DNA of 64,000 nt, from the NCBI GenBank assembly GCA_003864495.1, contig ML133495.1, positions 1,708,099 to 1,772,098 of the forward strand. The letters run 5' to 3'. The notes under the pieces were generated by a model. The model saw nothing but the letters and a program-made list of their open reading frames with translations. It did no database searches and was not told where the DNA came from. Shown here piece by piece: positions 1-13,748 of the stretch. The stretch is from Nemopilema nomurai. Taxonomy: Eukaryota > Cnidaria > Scyphozoa > Rhizostomeae > Rhizostomatidae. How positions within the stretch are numbered: the stretch's first letter is position 1; the number at the start of each line of letters is the position of its first letter. A program made the position numbers and the translations under genes.

Positions 1-3000
1 AGTCCTCCGCCTCTAAGGATGCAACTTTCACTGGCGAACTGTTCGGATAGAGAAATTGATAAAACTTGATGGAATTATCGCTCTAATATCGATCAGACGG
101 TGTCAGTGTAAGGGTGTACTTTGACTGCGTGTGTGTGTGTGACTAGCCAATGTTGACCTCGTCGATCTTTTGACTAGCTCTTTTGCTTCAACACTGAGCT
201 GTGATTTGCGGGAAGTTCATAACTGGTATCAACAAAAACGTCTCTTCCAATTCAATGACTTGGATTACACTGCACCCGGCTGAGGCTATGGAACTAGAAT
301 GGCTCATTTTTCAACAAAGTCTCAAAACAATTAGTACAAAGACTTCCCAGCGACGGACAAAGTCCACTACGTTTGCTTAGTCTGAAAACTGACCTATGGG
401 TTAGGTGACATCTCCCTGCTTTTAATGTTTCTCTGATTGCCTGCTCAAGCAGGGTCTTAAAACGCTTCTACAAAACTCGCTCATGGCTTTGGCATACACT
501 AAAACAACATGCACCAATGATGAATCGATGTTTTCCAAATTAGGCGCCAAAAAACCACGTCTGATCAATTCATTTTCCGGCAGAAACTGGACCTGATGCA
601 ACATCTCTTAAAGAAGGTACTACGCAAAAATAGGATGCTCAGGTTTTAAAAGCAAAGATGCTGAAAATGCACTGTGCTTTACCCTTCCTCGAGCATCGAT
701 TTGCTCGCAGTTAAACTGACATTCTGTCTATTAAATTATCTACGGCTTAATCAGACATAGCAATCGTCTTTCCATTCAACCATTTTGAAGGATTAGACGT
801 GTTTTGAAGGGTGGCATCTCCCGCCGCAATCAAATTCGTCTCTACTGCTTTTTAGGCAAAAACCAACGGAATCATCTTGGAAGCAGCCCAGAAAAACTAG
901 CCATGATGTTTCGTGTGCATCTGGCTGGCATTTGGAATCGTTTCAGAATTTCATGCTATATCGAAAACGTTGCCTAGGTCCCATCTAGAAACTTATAGGT
1001 GATTTCTCAGTGAGGGCTTTAATGCATACAATAGTACCTGTTGATAGATCAATTAGCACAACCTTTCAAGAAGATTTTTTAATGTTCCGGAAAGCAGAAT
1101 TGTTTGAAAATTAGCCGAAATGAGTCAAGGAGAATTTCTAAAACAGATTTAGTACCAAATTGCTATGTTTATCGGTGCAAATGCCTCAGTATTCTAATCT
1201 TTTTATCCTATCTTTTATCTAAAGACTTATTGGCAAATGTATTTCAATTTTCATTGACACACGTGACATACCGTAATTTAAATGATTTTACTGCATTCGT
1301 TAAACCTTTATTGTGAGAACAGACTTTGTTGTTTACGTGTATACGTAGACGATAAATTTGCTAGCTCTTGGTGAGCAAGTGAATCAGACTAATGAAATTA
1401 TAAATTTAGTGTTTTATGGAATAACCTGCGAACAATAATGTAAATTTATGTGCTTATTCAAGCACCCTGGTGTATATCATATTATTTAATTATGACCTTG
1501 TAACCGAAAATATGGGTTAGGAATCGTATTACAGTGTATGAATCCAGATATAGCAATGTATTGCGAGAGTGTAAAGTATAGATGACATTAGAACATCAAG
1601 AATAAGCCAAACAGAAACTGATGAGTATTTTTGCATTGGTCATTTTCTTAAATCTGCGAGGGCTGGTCATGTTAAAGTTAATTCATTTGGAAGTCTAATA
1701 TTTCTATTGAGAATTCATCGATTTTTGAAGCTATAAATGATTTTTTTTGTTAATTATCAATACACATCTTCAAGATGAATACTTTGCTGCGCCAAAGAAA
1801 GGAGATCAAGCTTTTTTATCTTGTTTGTCTTACGAGTTCAACTGCAATCAAATTTTATTAAAAATGTAAGGAATTAGTAAGCTTGGAATTTTGAAAATAC
1901 AGCAGTATTGATCAGATATTTCTGCGAAGCGCAAATATCATTCTTGCCAGAGGAGGCGTTTTGTGTGCGCTAAAGGTGTCACCTTTGTTGGTTGTTTGTA
2001 CAAACCAGCGGAGTGCGTGGGCATTTGATCAAATTAAATTTAAAAAACTGGCTCTTGATTTATGGTCATTTCCAACAAGTTTCGATATCCAATAACATCT
2101 TAAGCTGTTTACAGTTAGCCGGCATCTTACTAGTCTGCTACATTCATGCAAAGACATTGAGTTTGAATGTGTTACCATTTAAGCTTATATCGTTGATTTG
2201 AAATGCACTATGGAAGTTTAAACATGTATGTAAATTCTAGCTGGAATTCTTCATTCTCAGTGACTTTGCTGGGTTGCGTAGTTTGATTTAAAACTTGCTT
2301 TATCCAAGAGCAGAATGTTGTAGACGATGTATACAGAACTGTCACCATTATTATCAATAGTAAACTTCAGTTTAGAAGGCTGCAAAGCATGTCATACTTG
2401 GTTCGCAGCTTTTAAAAGATTTCACACCAAGCGAATTCAACTTAAGTTACTATCGCTAAACAAGCCGGCGTTCGTGCCAGATTTTTCGATCGTTTTGTGA
2501 AAACTTGGAAGCATGCCAAAGACACTGAAAAAATATGCTTGCAATTTTATAATGCAATATCTCGTATTCAAATTTTGGCTAAATCAAGCTTTTGCGAATA
2601 GTGTTTCAATCTTCGATTATCTTTAGGAGCAAGAACCATCTTGTGTAAAGCCGTTACGTGCGTTACTCGGAACCAGGGTCCAAAGTCCTCTTTGCGCATG
2701 ATGTGGATTTTTTTTTGGTAAGGCAAAATGCAAAAACAGAATAGCGCTCTTTGAAAATTTATGTTAACAAGATCAAGTTAAGTAGAAGCTATTGTTTGCA
2801 ATCTTCTGAAAGCTTGATTAAGCGGAAACCTTCTGCAACCGAAAGGAAATAGTGATCCTCGTTAACAAGGTCTACGAATATCTTGGATTATCATTCCGTC
2901 GCTTATGTGGTGTCTGTTTATCTATTCTCAAAGGCACACAGAGCATAATTCTAACCGTAAAGCTAATTGATTACATAAAAGGGATTTCTAATACTGCTTG

Positions 3001-6000
3001 TCAGCAATTGAAAGATGCTTTGGAGGAGAAAATGAAACATCCAGGTGAAAGGAGTTCTGATTTGAAAAGGCCCGTGTAACGGAGCATTCATAGGAATTCA
3101 TTTCAGAGAGAGGATCTTTTTAATGCAAAAGAAGAAAAAGGCAAGACTTATTGAAGTTCACATTGCCGCTTGATTACTGTCAATTGTAAGGACGCATTTA
3201 AGTGTTATTGTTACCAATGATGCTGCATTTTACGATCAGGTCTGCACAATCATTACAGACCCATTTAAACAACCAAATTTCCAGCAATGTGCGCACGTTA
3301 GTAGTCGTACGAATATTTGATAGATGTCATTATTACAGAGAAAGCGTCACATCAACCCTCTTATCAGGATCTTCAATCTATAATTAAGTGGTTCAACGTT
3401 TAGAAGAGCCTATTAAGCGAATTTAGACGTATTATCAAGTTTATATGATCGTCTTTGCAAAATAATGAAAATTATCAACGGAAATTGTGGCTTTCATCAG
3501 GAATTCGATATGTTTTACCCAAGCTGAAACTTGTGCAACGTTTTGAGGCCAATAACTTTCGTCACTATAGTTGCATCAAAGATAACCTGTTGCTTTCGTC
3601 TAAATAAAGCAGAAATTAATACTTGCCTTTAATAGTACTAAATAAACTTAATACTTAATACATTGCTTTGCAACAAGGAAATTCTGTAAATTCTATGTAG
3701 ATTATTAACTATCAATCAGATATGTCTGCTATATCATTGGAAATTCATAGCTCTGTAATTTGAAAGAGTGTGCCCCTAAATTCTCTGAATCAGCTTTTAC
3801 TATTGTGAATTCAATTCGATTTTCTATGATGTTTTTACACTTACTCGGGTACCGCGTTAAGGCATTCTTTGACAAGATGTTATCGTGTCTTTCTTTATAG
3901 AAAGCTATTTTGGTTCGGTGGTGGAAGAGGAAGGAAATGTTTTTGCTATAGGAATTGCAAGAAAGTTGAATAAGAGCTTCTTGTGTATTGGTACGCTGGG
4001 AATCATTTCCTTGGTATTAATGGTTTGGGGTGACTTGAAATACTGTGTTGCCTCATATACTATCTACTGCAGCAGATGTTGGGCTGATTAGTCATGTATG
4101 CTTTTTTGAACTCACACATTTCATAGCTAGGTTTTTTTGTCGCCCCATGTCTATACGTTTCAGACGAGCGATTTATATAGATCGATAAATGAATCAGTCA
4201 CTACGTACTACAACGCGCTCTACACTAGCAGTTGTATGTTTTCTCTCTTATGGTTACAGTCATAATAACTTGGATCTTTCTGTCGTATGACCTTTTTTTA
4301 CGAAATGCCACTAGATAAGCTTTTTATTAAGTATCATGATTTTATTTTGGAGAAGCAAAGATTAGCAACGGTTTATGCGTCTTTTTTTAAATAACATTCA
4401 AGAAGTCGCCATCCAAGTAGGTGTTTTTTCCCTTGAAGCTGCTTTTTCCTAGAACTAGAATGGTCCCGGTTTATTGCCGTCTATGAACAGACAAGGCCCT
4501 GTTTTCCATCTCTAGCAATGCAACTAAACAATCCTCAGTTGTTCTCTTTAAACATCTTTCAATTACTATATCTTTCAATAGCCCTGTTGCTGCCCTACTC
4601 TTCAAACCGTTAAGGTTCTGGCCTTTCTAAGCTGAAACAATTCCCCTCCACAGGTTTTTGAAAAATGACCCTATGCTCATCTCCTCAAAATAAACAAACA
4701 GCTTTGATATCCTTCCTCAAGCGATGTGACCCGTTTGCCTTTTACTCTGTCAGCACGAAGCTGAAGCTCAATTCAATCGTGTAACGGTTTTCACAAAGAT
4801 TCGCAGAAGCCCTCTTCCCTTCTAACAGTGACTGTGAATACTAGACATCTTTTGTTGCATATGTAAACGAGAAAGCGCTTCCTTCGCCCCACAATAAGCT
4901 TAAATATACCGATCCGATGTTATGAATAAAACATTACCAGGGCAAAGAAGACAATAAAGTCATGATATAAGTGATTTTCCTGCTCAAAATACATGCAAAG
5001 AGGTCTAAATCTGTCTTTAAGGCAAAGAAAGGTTCGACTTTAATTGAACAGGCAGCATGATGTTATTACATTCGGTTTCAATGAGTAATAAGAATAGGAA
5101 GCTGTGATGGCCAGAATGCTGCCACTAAAACTTGCCAAAATTTCTAAATATTGTCATGCTCATAGATAGCATTAGTTTGTGCATATAGAAGTGCATTGAT
5201 ATCCATATCACCATGCGTCAAAGTCCAGTATTATTGGGAAAAACAGGATATTTTATTCAAGTACCACTTAAAACAAGAAAGAAAAGCTATCGACTGCGAT
5301 TGAATATTCTTTGTAGAAAAATATAATCTTTCAGCTTGCCTAATTTTTAAGCCCTCTGCTGCACACGCGTTTCTTTTGCATTTTATTAAAAATAAGTCAC
5401 TTCCCTGTTGAAGCGTCAGCGCCAGCCTTGATAATCCACGCACATTTAAAGAAGCGTCTTGCCTAAAGAGTTTCGCTCCTATTTTCCATTTCCTGCTCGT
5501 TATTTTTCTAACGACATGATAGCTGCTGACCACGATCCTGTTCTTTTTTTGTTACACATCAATTTTTAAGAATCTACACCTTTATTATAATTGATCATTG
5601 CTTTTAGTCTGTCTTTAAAATCTATATTCTGATGCAATAAACTGCCTTGAACTTGAGAATCTGCTAGCTTACTAGATTAAAATTGGTTACCATCCTCTCA
5701 GTGTAGAGCTCGATCAAGGTAGCTCAATTATACTTTGAATTGGAAACTTCTTTCAAGATATCCCAAAATCGAAAAAAAATCACTTCTTATCCACCTACTT
5801 AGTACTTTTAGAAAGAAAACAAAAAAATTCAAAGCAGCGTGAATGCCACAAAAATTAGAAGCAATTTAAAAAGATGTACTTTCCATAGCTTCGAAATTCG
5901 TTAGAAGCAGTTAAAGTCAAACTTTTCACGGTATAGAATGTGATTCTTCTTCAGGAAGAACTTTGATAAGGGCATAGAGCATACAATAAAACACCATTTC

Positions 6001-6180
6001 GTTGTCTAGCTTTTAGCAATGAATTGAAAACCAAAGTACTGGCTTTAACATTTTCACGAATCCAGCAGCCATCAACCAATGGCCAAATACATCGCTTCAT
6101 TCGTCTTCTGTTTTTAGACAAAACGTTTGGATGCCTGCATCTGTATGGCTTTTCCCTACTCTCACAAAACGGCCTGCTGG

Positions 6181-6380
6181 AAAAGCCATGTAAATCAGTG
6201 GTGTTTTGCGAAGGTTAGGTCAAGTCTTTAAGGTAGAATTTTGGGACGATGATCCAGGATACTTTCTACTTCAACCCATTAAGACTTGGTCTGTGTCAAA
6301 AGTTGTGTAAATTAGTGGTGTTTTTTCCAAGCTAGGTCAGTGTTGGTTTGGAGCTAAATTTTAGGACGCTTGTCTGGAGT
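6181..6380. repeat. Diverged tandem duplication, period ~117 bp
   Basis: Two blocks starting near 6181 and 6298 align along about 80 bases. Shared landmarks in the same order are GTAAATCAGTGGTGTTTT (first copy) against GTAAATTAGTGGTGTTTT (second copy), then AGGTTAGGTCA against AGCTAGGTCA, then TTTGGGACGATGATC against TTTAGGACGCTTGTC. The offset between matching landmarks is about 117 bp. It is an old local duplication; no coding potential is seen in either copy. Confidence 0.6.
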
Positions 6381-8366
6381 TTAAAACGGAACTTGTGGGT
6401 AGCACCAAAGGATGTGTTCCAGCTTGCAAAAGCATAACTTTGTTGTAAACGACTCAATGTCATTGGCTGTTGCAAAGGAAATAACATCTTCAGCTTTTGC
6501 AAAATCCCTCTAAATGGGCATATTCTTCAATAGTAGGAAACTTTGAATGAGTGTGTTCCTTTGTTGATTGACTTTTTTGGCATAATTTTCTTTTTTCTTG
6601 CGTACTCCATCTTTCATTACTAGGCTGCGTCTGGCAGTGATTAGATTAGAATTAAATTGAAGTAGCCCATGGCATTTGATTTTTGACATCGCAAATTAAA
6701 TTGCAAGAGTTTCTTGCACGGTTGTTATCCAATCTGTCTCGTAGTTCAGTTCTTTTAGCTAAGTGTCTATAAGAGGCAGACTTCCCTACTGAGGCCTGGA
6801 AGGGTAATAAAGTTATGATTAGCGTTATAGGGTTGGGAGTTGATATTAATCAATATCGTTAAGCTGCGCAAAACAAGAAATCAGACTGTCTTGCAATCGC
6901 CACTTGGTCGCGAAGGAAAGCTAACGTTTTTATTGGAGTTCGTGATTTTCCAAAATTCAATTTGCACTGATATAGGTTTTGAAGGAGTTCTATTTTGCTA
7001 CATCAAACATTCATCGCGTTCTCTTCTGTTTGATGTTTTGGCTTTTAGTGGTGACGATAAAGAATTCTGTCTCCTGAAATGGAGATAGCATCAACGATTT
7101 GGTCGCTTTAATCACTGAATCGATCATCATTGGGCCTAAGGTTAATATCTTTTTGTACCACATCAAAACCAACTTTGTTCCCGTAAATGCTGATAAAATC
7201 TATATTCTATGAGATATCCAGAATTACCATGGTTAAGATGTTTTAGACGACAGAAATGTGACAACCATATCCTGTGTAAGGGTCTAACCTCTTTTTAGCG
7301 CACCGTACCCAACCTTTCACTGACTATACAGTCCTACTCCCAGACGTGTCCCAGCGCTGGTGCAAATCAGAAGCAATTAAGAGCAGGTCAACGATTTCTG
7401 ACGGTGTCGCAATGTGATGTTGTTGCTGTATTTATCTGGCCGCGTGTTGCTTGCTCTCCTCCAGGCTGCCCAATCCGAAGAGAGTCGTTTTACGTGATTG
7501 AGGAGGCGTATTCTTACTTATCACTTGTGCTGAGATTGAACGGATTTCAGACGGAGTTAATGGTTGCTGTCGTACAGTAAATCATTATTGCTGTTGACGT
7601 CTTTCCAACAGCCGTCCACATGCCGATGCGTTGGAGCACTAAAGAGAATCTTTGAGATCCTCGTAACTACTTCAACATCCAAACTTTCATTGTTGTGTTA
7701 GACTTTTGCAATCATCGATTCAGTAGAACTTTCTATTGCAATAAATTACAAAGAAGTTCTTTCAAATCCCCCCTAACTCTACTCTTACCTCGAATTTGAG
7801 CTCTTTAAGACGACTTTAAAGAAATTGTACACAGAAAGCATTGCTCAAATTACTTTTTTTTCAGTTATGTCCAAACACTTATTGCTTGTAAAGCTCATTG
7901 TGGGACGTCTCTGTAGCATTAGTGCAATAAGCTTCTCTCAAGACAAGAACAGTATCGAATCAAAAAGCCCAAACGACCTTATCTCTAGGATAAGTCTTCA
8001 TTACGCAAAAGCTCATTTTTATGATGACATAGTAGCTCCTGTCTAGGCATTCTATTGCATGCTGGACTGTTTAACGTGTTGCATCGTTGGGCGAGCAAAC
8101 ATCTTAACAACAGTAATTTGATTTACCAGACCTGCTCTCCGCTCCTGAAACCAAACCTAAATTGTTGGTTTCCTTTCTGGTTAATTGGTTATATGCCTGT
8201 AATGAGGAATTTCCCGGAAAGGCTGCCTAAAAATTAAGACTGAGACATAACTGCAAGTTTGTCCTCGATAAATCTCACAACTACTTATTGTGGTGAACCA
8301 TGCTTTTAAATACATTTTTGTCCTATCATTGCCTGCTTCGATTGCTTAGATTCTAAAAATACTAAA

Positions 8367-8389
8367 ACTATAGAATCAGATTCTATAGT
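8367..8389. repeat. Perfect 23-bp palindrome
   Basis: The arm ACTATAGAATC is followed by a single A and then its exact reverse complement GATTCTATAGT. Eleven-base perfect arms with a one-base centre are uncommon by chance. No gene is adjacent. It could be a protein-binding dyad or a remnant of a mobile-element end. Confidence 0.8.
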
Positions 8390-11300
8390 CCATTTTAATG
8401 ATAACAGCTGTTTGCAGTCCATCCAATTTGAATGTATAGCATTGTTGAACGCAGCTTGGAGCTCTGCGTTGGCATATTTTTGGCTTTTTGGCGGGCATCT
8501 TAAAGCCCGTCGATAAGCACGCGACGCTTAGCTATTTTGACAGGATCAAAGTCTGCCTGTCAGGCATTAACAATGATTACGAGTAAGAGACGAAGATAGC
8601 CTCAGCAACATAATTGCAATTGCTCTATCTTGGTAACGAAAGGCTTTGAAGCTAGCAAAATATGACTTTTAATTAAAGGAGGAATGAGAGTAATTGAACG
8701 TGTTCTGTCTAATGGCTTTGTCGATACGGGACAGGTAGCTGCGATCACGCTCCTTCACAGTAATGAAAATGGCATGCACAAAAGTCATGCACTTGGTGTC
8801 ATGGTGTCATGGGCTGCATGATGCGTCCCAAATGAAATTAAGGGGGCTCTTGCTGATTGAGGACTTTGATGGAAGCTTTAGTTTATTATGCGCTTCCGAA
8901 TTCATTTTATTTTTCCAGCTACTAAATCGTGATGCCCAGTGCAATCCTCAATGGCTTTTCACAACATCCAAACCCATAGAATTTCGGATGAGCCACAAAT
9001 CTGGCTGACCTGCCCTTATTTTGATAAGCCAAAAGGTTTGCTGTCATCTTCCAAACCACATGCTGCATGCACTCCCGCAATCCTCGGTTCTCGTGACTGA
9101 TATTGAAAGTGGATCACGATGAAACATAGAGATTTGAAGCTGCAAAGAGTGAGTTTCATTTTACCCCCAATCTTTAGTTAACCTTCTATGTTTCCGGTGT
9201 AATAGAGCTTTAAGACTGCTATTTTACCTAACTCAGTTCTACACCCATTTCTACCTACTTCTGTGGTCAACCCGCTTCCATTTGCAATGTACGCTCACCA
9301 TGTCACTGATCGGCTTTCAGTTCCAGATTAGTCCCAGGTTTTTTAATCCTTTCCTTTGTCCCTCATCAAATCATGGTGATTTGAAAACGTTCCTCAAAGT
9401 TGTGAGATGTGTTATTCAGGTTCTAGCACACGGCCATGCCACCACAGACAGAGATGCAGCCACCGCAGCGAGCAATTGGCAATGATCCGCAGTCGTTCTC
9501 TCCATACTCGTCTTATTTAAGACAGCTTCGTGCTACCAAAGGCATATTGGCAAAGCTTGCCGTCTATGCACTGCGCCAATATCTTTTGCTAGCTCAAAGC
9601 ATTAATCGACATTTTGAATGTTGTGACATATGTAGGATTCATGAGTGTCAGAATGAATGAGTACAGGCCCTTTTGGTTGCAAACTCTTGGACATCACAAA
9701 ATAAACTGAGCCAATGGTTCCCTACTTTATTTTCCTAGGTTACCTATGACCTTGCTTATGTACGTATATTTTGCAGACCATAGAAGTTTGGATGTAGCAA
9801 TGTCTCACTTACAAAGCCTGTAAATTTAACAATGTATGAGTTCTAAATCATCCATTAACGTGCAAATGTGCTAAAGGGATGAACGTTTTGGACAAAATTG
9901 AAAATCAGTGAGAGCCACTGAATAAGAAGTATAAGCTGAGCCATACGTTAATAGTCGTGTCAGCTCTAACTGCCTTCATGGTAAGCGTTAGGGGTGAGAG
10001 GCATTTCCAGAGCCACTAGCTGGACATGAGGCATCAATGATAGCCATTTGCTTTCTACTGAAAGTGAGTTTGAGATGATGTAATCTCATTGTCACTAGAA
10101 CATACCATTGAAGTTGTTTGGGCTTTTTATCTTTTTGCGGGCAACTAACATTGATTTAGCTCCTTAACCGTTGAAATAGAATGAGACTGAATAAATGAAC
10201 TACAAACAGACTGATCCCTGAATTTTGAGTGTCATTTGCAAAAAATTTGGAAAAACGTGGAAAGTGTTACGTGTATTCCTCTTCTTTTAGCTGATTGAAG
10301 TTTTCGTAGGACTGGCTCTACCAAAAAACAAAAACACGAATAAGATGGCTAATCAAAAATGATAATAAGAAGTGACACTGGAAATATTCTTGTTCGGATC
10401 ATTTTTGATCATTATGTATACCCGTATTAATATTATGGAACATACACCTGAGCATCATTTCAATCAACTTTAGGTTTAGCAAGAAAATTTTGTCTTGAAA
10501 TATATTTTCTTTGCCTTTGGTGTGCGAACTTTGATTGTCATTTTGCAGACACACTACTTGAAGGGCCCTAGTCAAGCAAAGGTACTTTGCTGTTCAGAAT
10601 GCCTTGCATACTCATCACTTCATTTCGTGACGTCCGTAGACTCTAATAAGTACATAAAGTCGCTTGCTAAGCAGAATACAACGCATGCTTGTCGATGATC
10701 CGTTCTAATCATGACCTTCCTGAGAAGCTCAACATGAAACACGAGATCTATATTTATCGCAGTAAAAAGTCTCCCTGCAGCCTTTGACAAGGGTCATGAG
10801 TTTTCGAAGCTAAAATTGATGGCTTGCCAAGTTCAACTGCATTGTTTTGCCATAATTCCAATATCCGTATCCCATATAGGGCTTGTTCACTTGGGCAATT
10901 GTAGCAATTCGCCGGGAATAAAATTCATTAATTTGAAATGATTCACGTCCTTTGCTCTGTGTTGGCTGGGATTTTTCAAATTTCATTTGTATCTTTTCAT
11001 TGATTTGATTTGAAAGGAAAGGAAACTGCTTTCCAATAGTGAACTGACACAAAATCTACCATAGATGTTTAATCTGGTTTTCATTTTAACTCTTCCAAGA
11101 TAACGACCAGTGACCCTTCTACAATCCTTTTATGGACAGACATCACATCAAACAGTGACGCCAGGCAGGCTTCTCCAAATACTAAGCACTTAGCCCATTA
11201 AATAAAGTTGAAATATCTTTCCAAGATCTCTGAAATTCACATCAATCTTCCTTTTCAAAGAACAAAACATTCTTGGCCTTTATTCAAACTGCCTTTGCAA

Positions 11301-13699
11301 ATCTATCCTTTAAAAAACAACGTCCTAATTTTGGGAAGTACCACATTCTACGTGAAAACCAGAGGTAGGCATTATACTATTTCTTAGCTAAAAAAGAACT
11401 AGCGCTCCTCCAAAGTCGTAGTTGAAGGGAAGGAAATTTTACTTCTCTTTTGAGCATTTCTAATTACCCAATTCCTTAAAAAGAGACCTTTTTATGGAAG
11501 AAAAGCAAGAAAGGAGACTTGGAGATCCTTTCAGCTTGACTGGAGGATTTTATCGATGCTGTTTGAATTTGCTGATGTTATTGTATCAAGTGAATACTTT
11601 GCTATGGTGTAACACTGGGCTCTGCTTGCTACTTTTTTCTTATTCATACTTTCATATATTGAGCATACATTCCAAAGGCCTAGCTGAAAATTGTATATAG
11701 TTTTTTGCATTATCTCTCTCTCCACACAGTAAGCTTGTAGAATATGCAAAGCTTTAGAAAGTAAAGAAAGATTAAGACGGAAAGATGCCATTAGATTACT
11801 GCGAATAACCAATTATTATCAGACTTCCGATGAAATATGGGCTTAGTATCTAACAGTAAATGGTATTTCCAAAAACCTTCTAAAAGGGCCATTTACAATT
11901 ATAGACGCTCTATAATCCATGTAGTAAATATTTATATTTTACGTAAAATTTATAACTGAATACCAAATAATTATATCACACTTACCCTATGACCATCTTT
12001 CGTTTGCAAATTTTTCTCTCCTTTAAAAATGAGTTCATACGGTGTCTGATGATCTAAAGCCTTAAGACAATTTTACTGAAAGTGCTCTCTACATGCATCT
12101 TTCGATGCTTTTAAAAATTCTTATGTTCCTTATTTCCATTTAAAACGGACTCATTGGCGGTGATTTACATGAAAATGCCATATGATACAGATTTACAAAT
12201 CAGAACAAGATTGTTAACTTAAGCCACTTAAGGCTGGATACTTTGCGAGATTTTCTTTGTAGATGATTTGGATGACCAGATAATCTTAAGCTACTTTCCA
12301 ACACTATATCATTTTAGAGAATCTGCGTATCAGGACTTTGTAGCTCAACTCATAATCATCTTAGCTTGTTGTTTCTGGAAATGCAAGGCATGTGACATTC
12401 ATTTCTTGCTGTCATGCGATACTCTGAATTCAGTAAACTGAAGGCATCTTCGTATTTCTGGGATCAGCCTTTAAGCCACAGGTCTCTTTCCTGTTCCTAG
12501 GTGATAGTCCCTCTGTTAAAAACAAGAAAGCAAATCTGTCATCTTGACTTTGCCGCTCGTAGGAATTTATGGGACAATTATTGGTCATAGCTAGTATGCG
12601 CACTTACTCATTTGGTACTCAAATTCTCTTTCCAACTGTATCTTTTGGAAAACATGCGTTTGTCTGTGTGTATTTTGCATGCGACTGCTATAATCAACAA
12701 TATTTTATGCAACTCATATCTGTTGCTTACGTGTATTATGTACGGTAGGAAAATATTTCAAGCTGAAACAGAATCAAGACCTTTCACGGTGAGCACCTTA
12801 ATACCTATTCAGCTGACTATGACGAACAGGAGGACCTCAGACGAAAAGCTCTGTGTCTTAGCATAGCTCCATGCCACCAATAGGGACATCGAGCCCACTA
12901 GACAGTAAAACTATTTTGCACCATAGTTACGAGACAGAGATGATCATAGTAAAATCCCGAAGATGTACTGAAGTCCCTGTTGCACTAAGAAGGACCATTC
13001 CAGCCTCTTCCGTTTGAATCTAATCTAGGAATGAACTACACAATTATCTTGAATGAAATTAAAGGCCTATAATTTGTGCAAATGTGGACTCATTCAGTTT
13101 TAAATTAATTTAGACGATCATCCTCAGATTTACCTAGAGTGAGCTACTTTTTGGTTTTCCAAACAAAATCCTGAACTCTGGTCTGCCAATGTAACTTAAT
13201 TTAATTATCATTCTCTTGGAAATCTTTGAGAAATATCTCGCTAACCTCTATGTTCATCAGCTGGAAAAGAGGTTTCGTTTGTCTAAAGTCTAGGTCACGG
13301 ATTGCTATAATCTTCTCAGTAGAAGTAACGTATTGCTCAGCTTCTATAAGAACTTTGAATTCTTTAGTCAGGGCGTATCCACAACCACCCGTGGAGATAC
13401 CCTCTGCTCTTTCCTAAACATTGACTTTTTGCCCAAGCACCAGAGTGGAACAACAAGGAAGCATGTTCAAACAGGAAGCGTAAACTAACCTCTTGAAGCA
13501 TTGTCTCCGTAATGATGCAAATGAAAATAAATGCATCAGTTCTTAAGAGCATTTTCTCCTACTTAAATTATTTTGAGTGTTTTTGCATTCTTCACTTCTC
13601 TTTGGGATGACATGAACCCAATTGCAAGAAAAACTGTCACCGGAGATGAAAGCCTGCTTTAGATTAGCTATGAAAGAAATTGCACAGTTTCTTGGAAAG

Positions 13700-13748
13700 G
13701 TAATTCTAAAAGGACACGTAATTCTAAAAGGACAAGTAATTCTAAATT
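13700..13748. repeat. Short tandem repeat, period 18 bp, ~2.6 copies
   Basis: The unit beginning GTAATTCTAAAAGGACA occurs at 13700 and 13718, and a partial third copy starts at 13736. The copies are almost identical. It is a minor minisatellite with no visible function. Confidence 0.85.

Noticed and set aside
2852..3079. 75-codon plus-strand frame with a charged C-terminal end
   Set aside because: No recognisable family and no supporting exon upstream or downstream in phase.
5029..5045. GGTTCGACTTT-type sequence resembling a tRNA T-arm
   Set aside because: No acceptor stem, D-arm or anticodon arm can be folded around it.
5231..5533. 100-codon minus-strand open frame
   Set aside because: It has no motif, no plausible splice context and an ordinary length for AT-rich DNA with chance stops.
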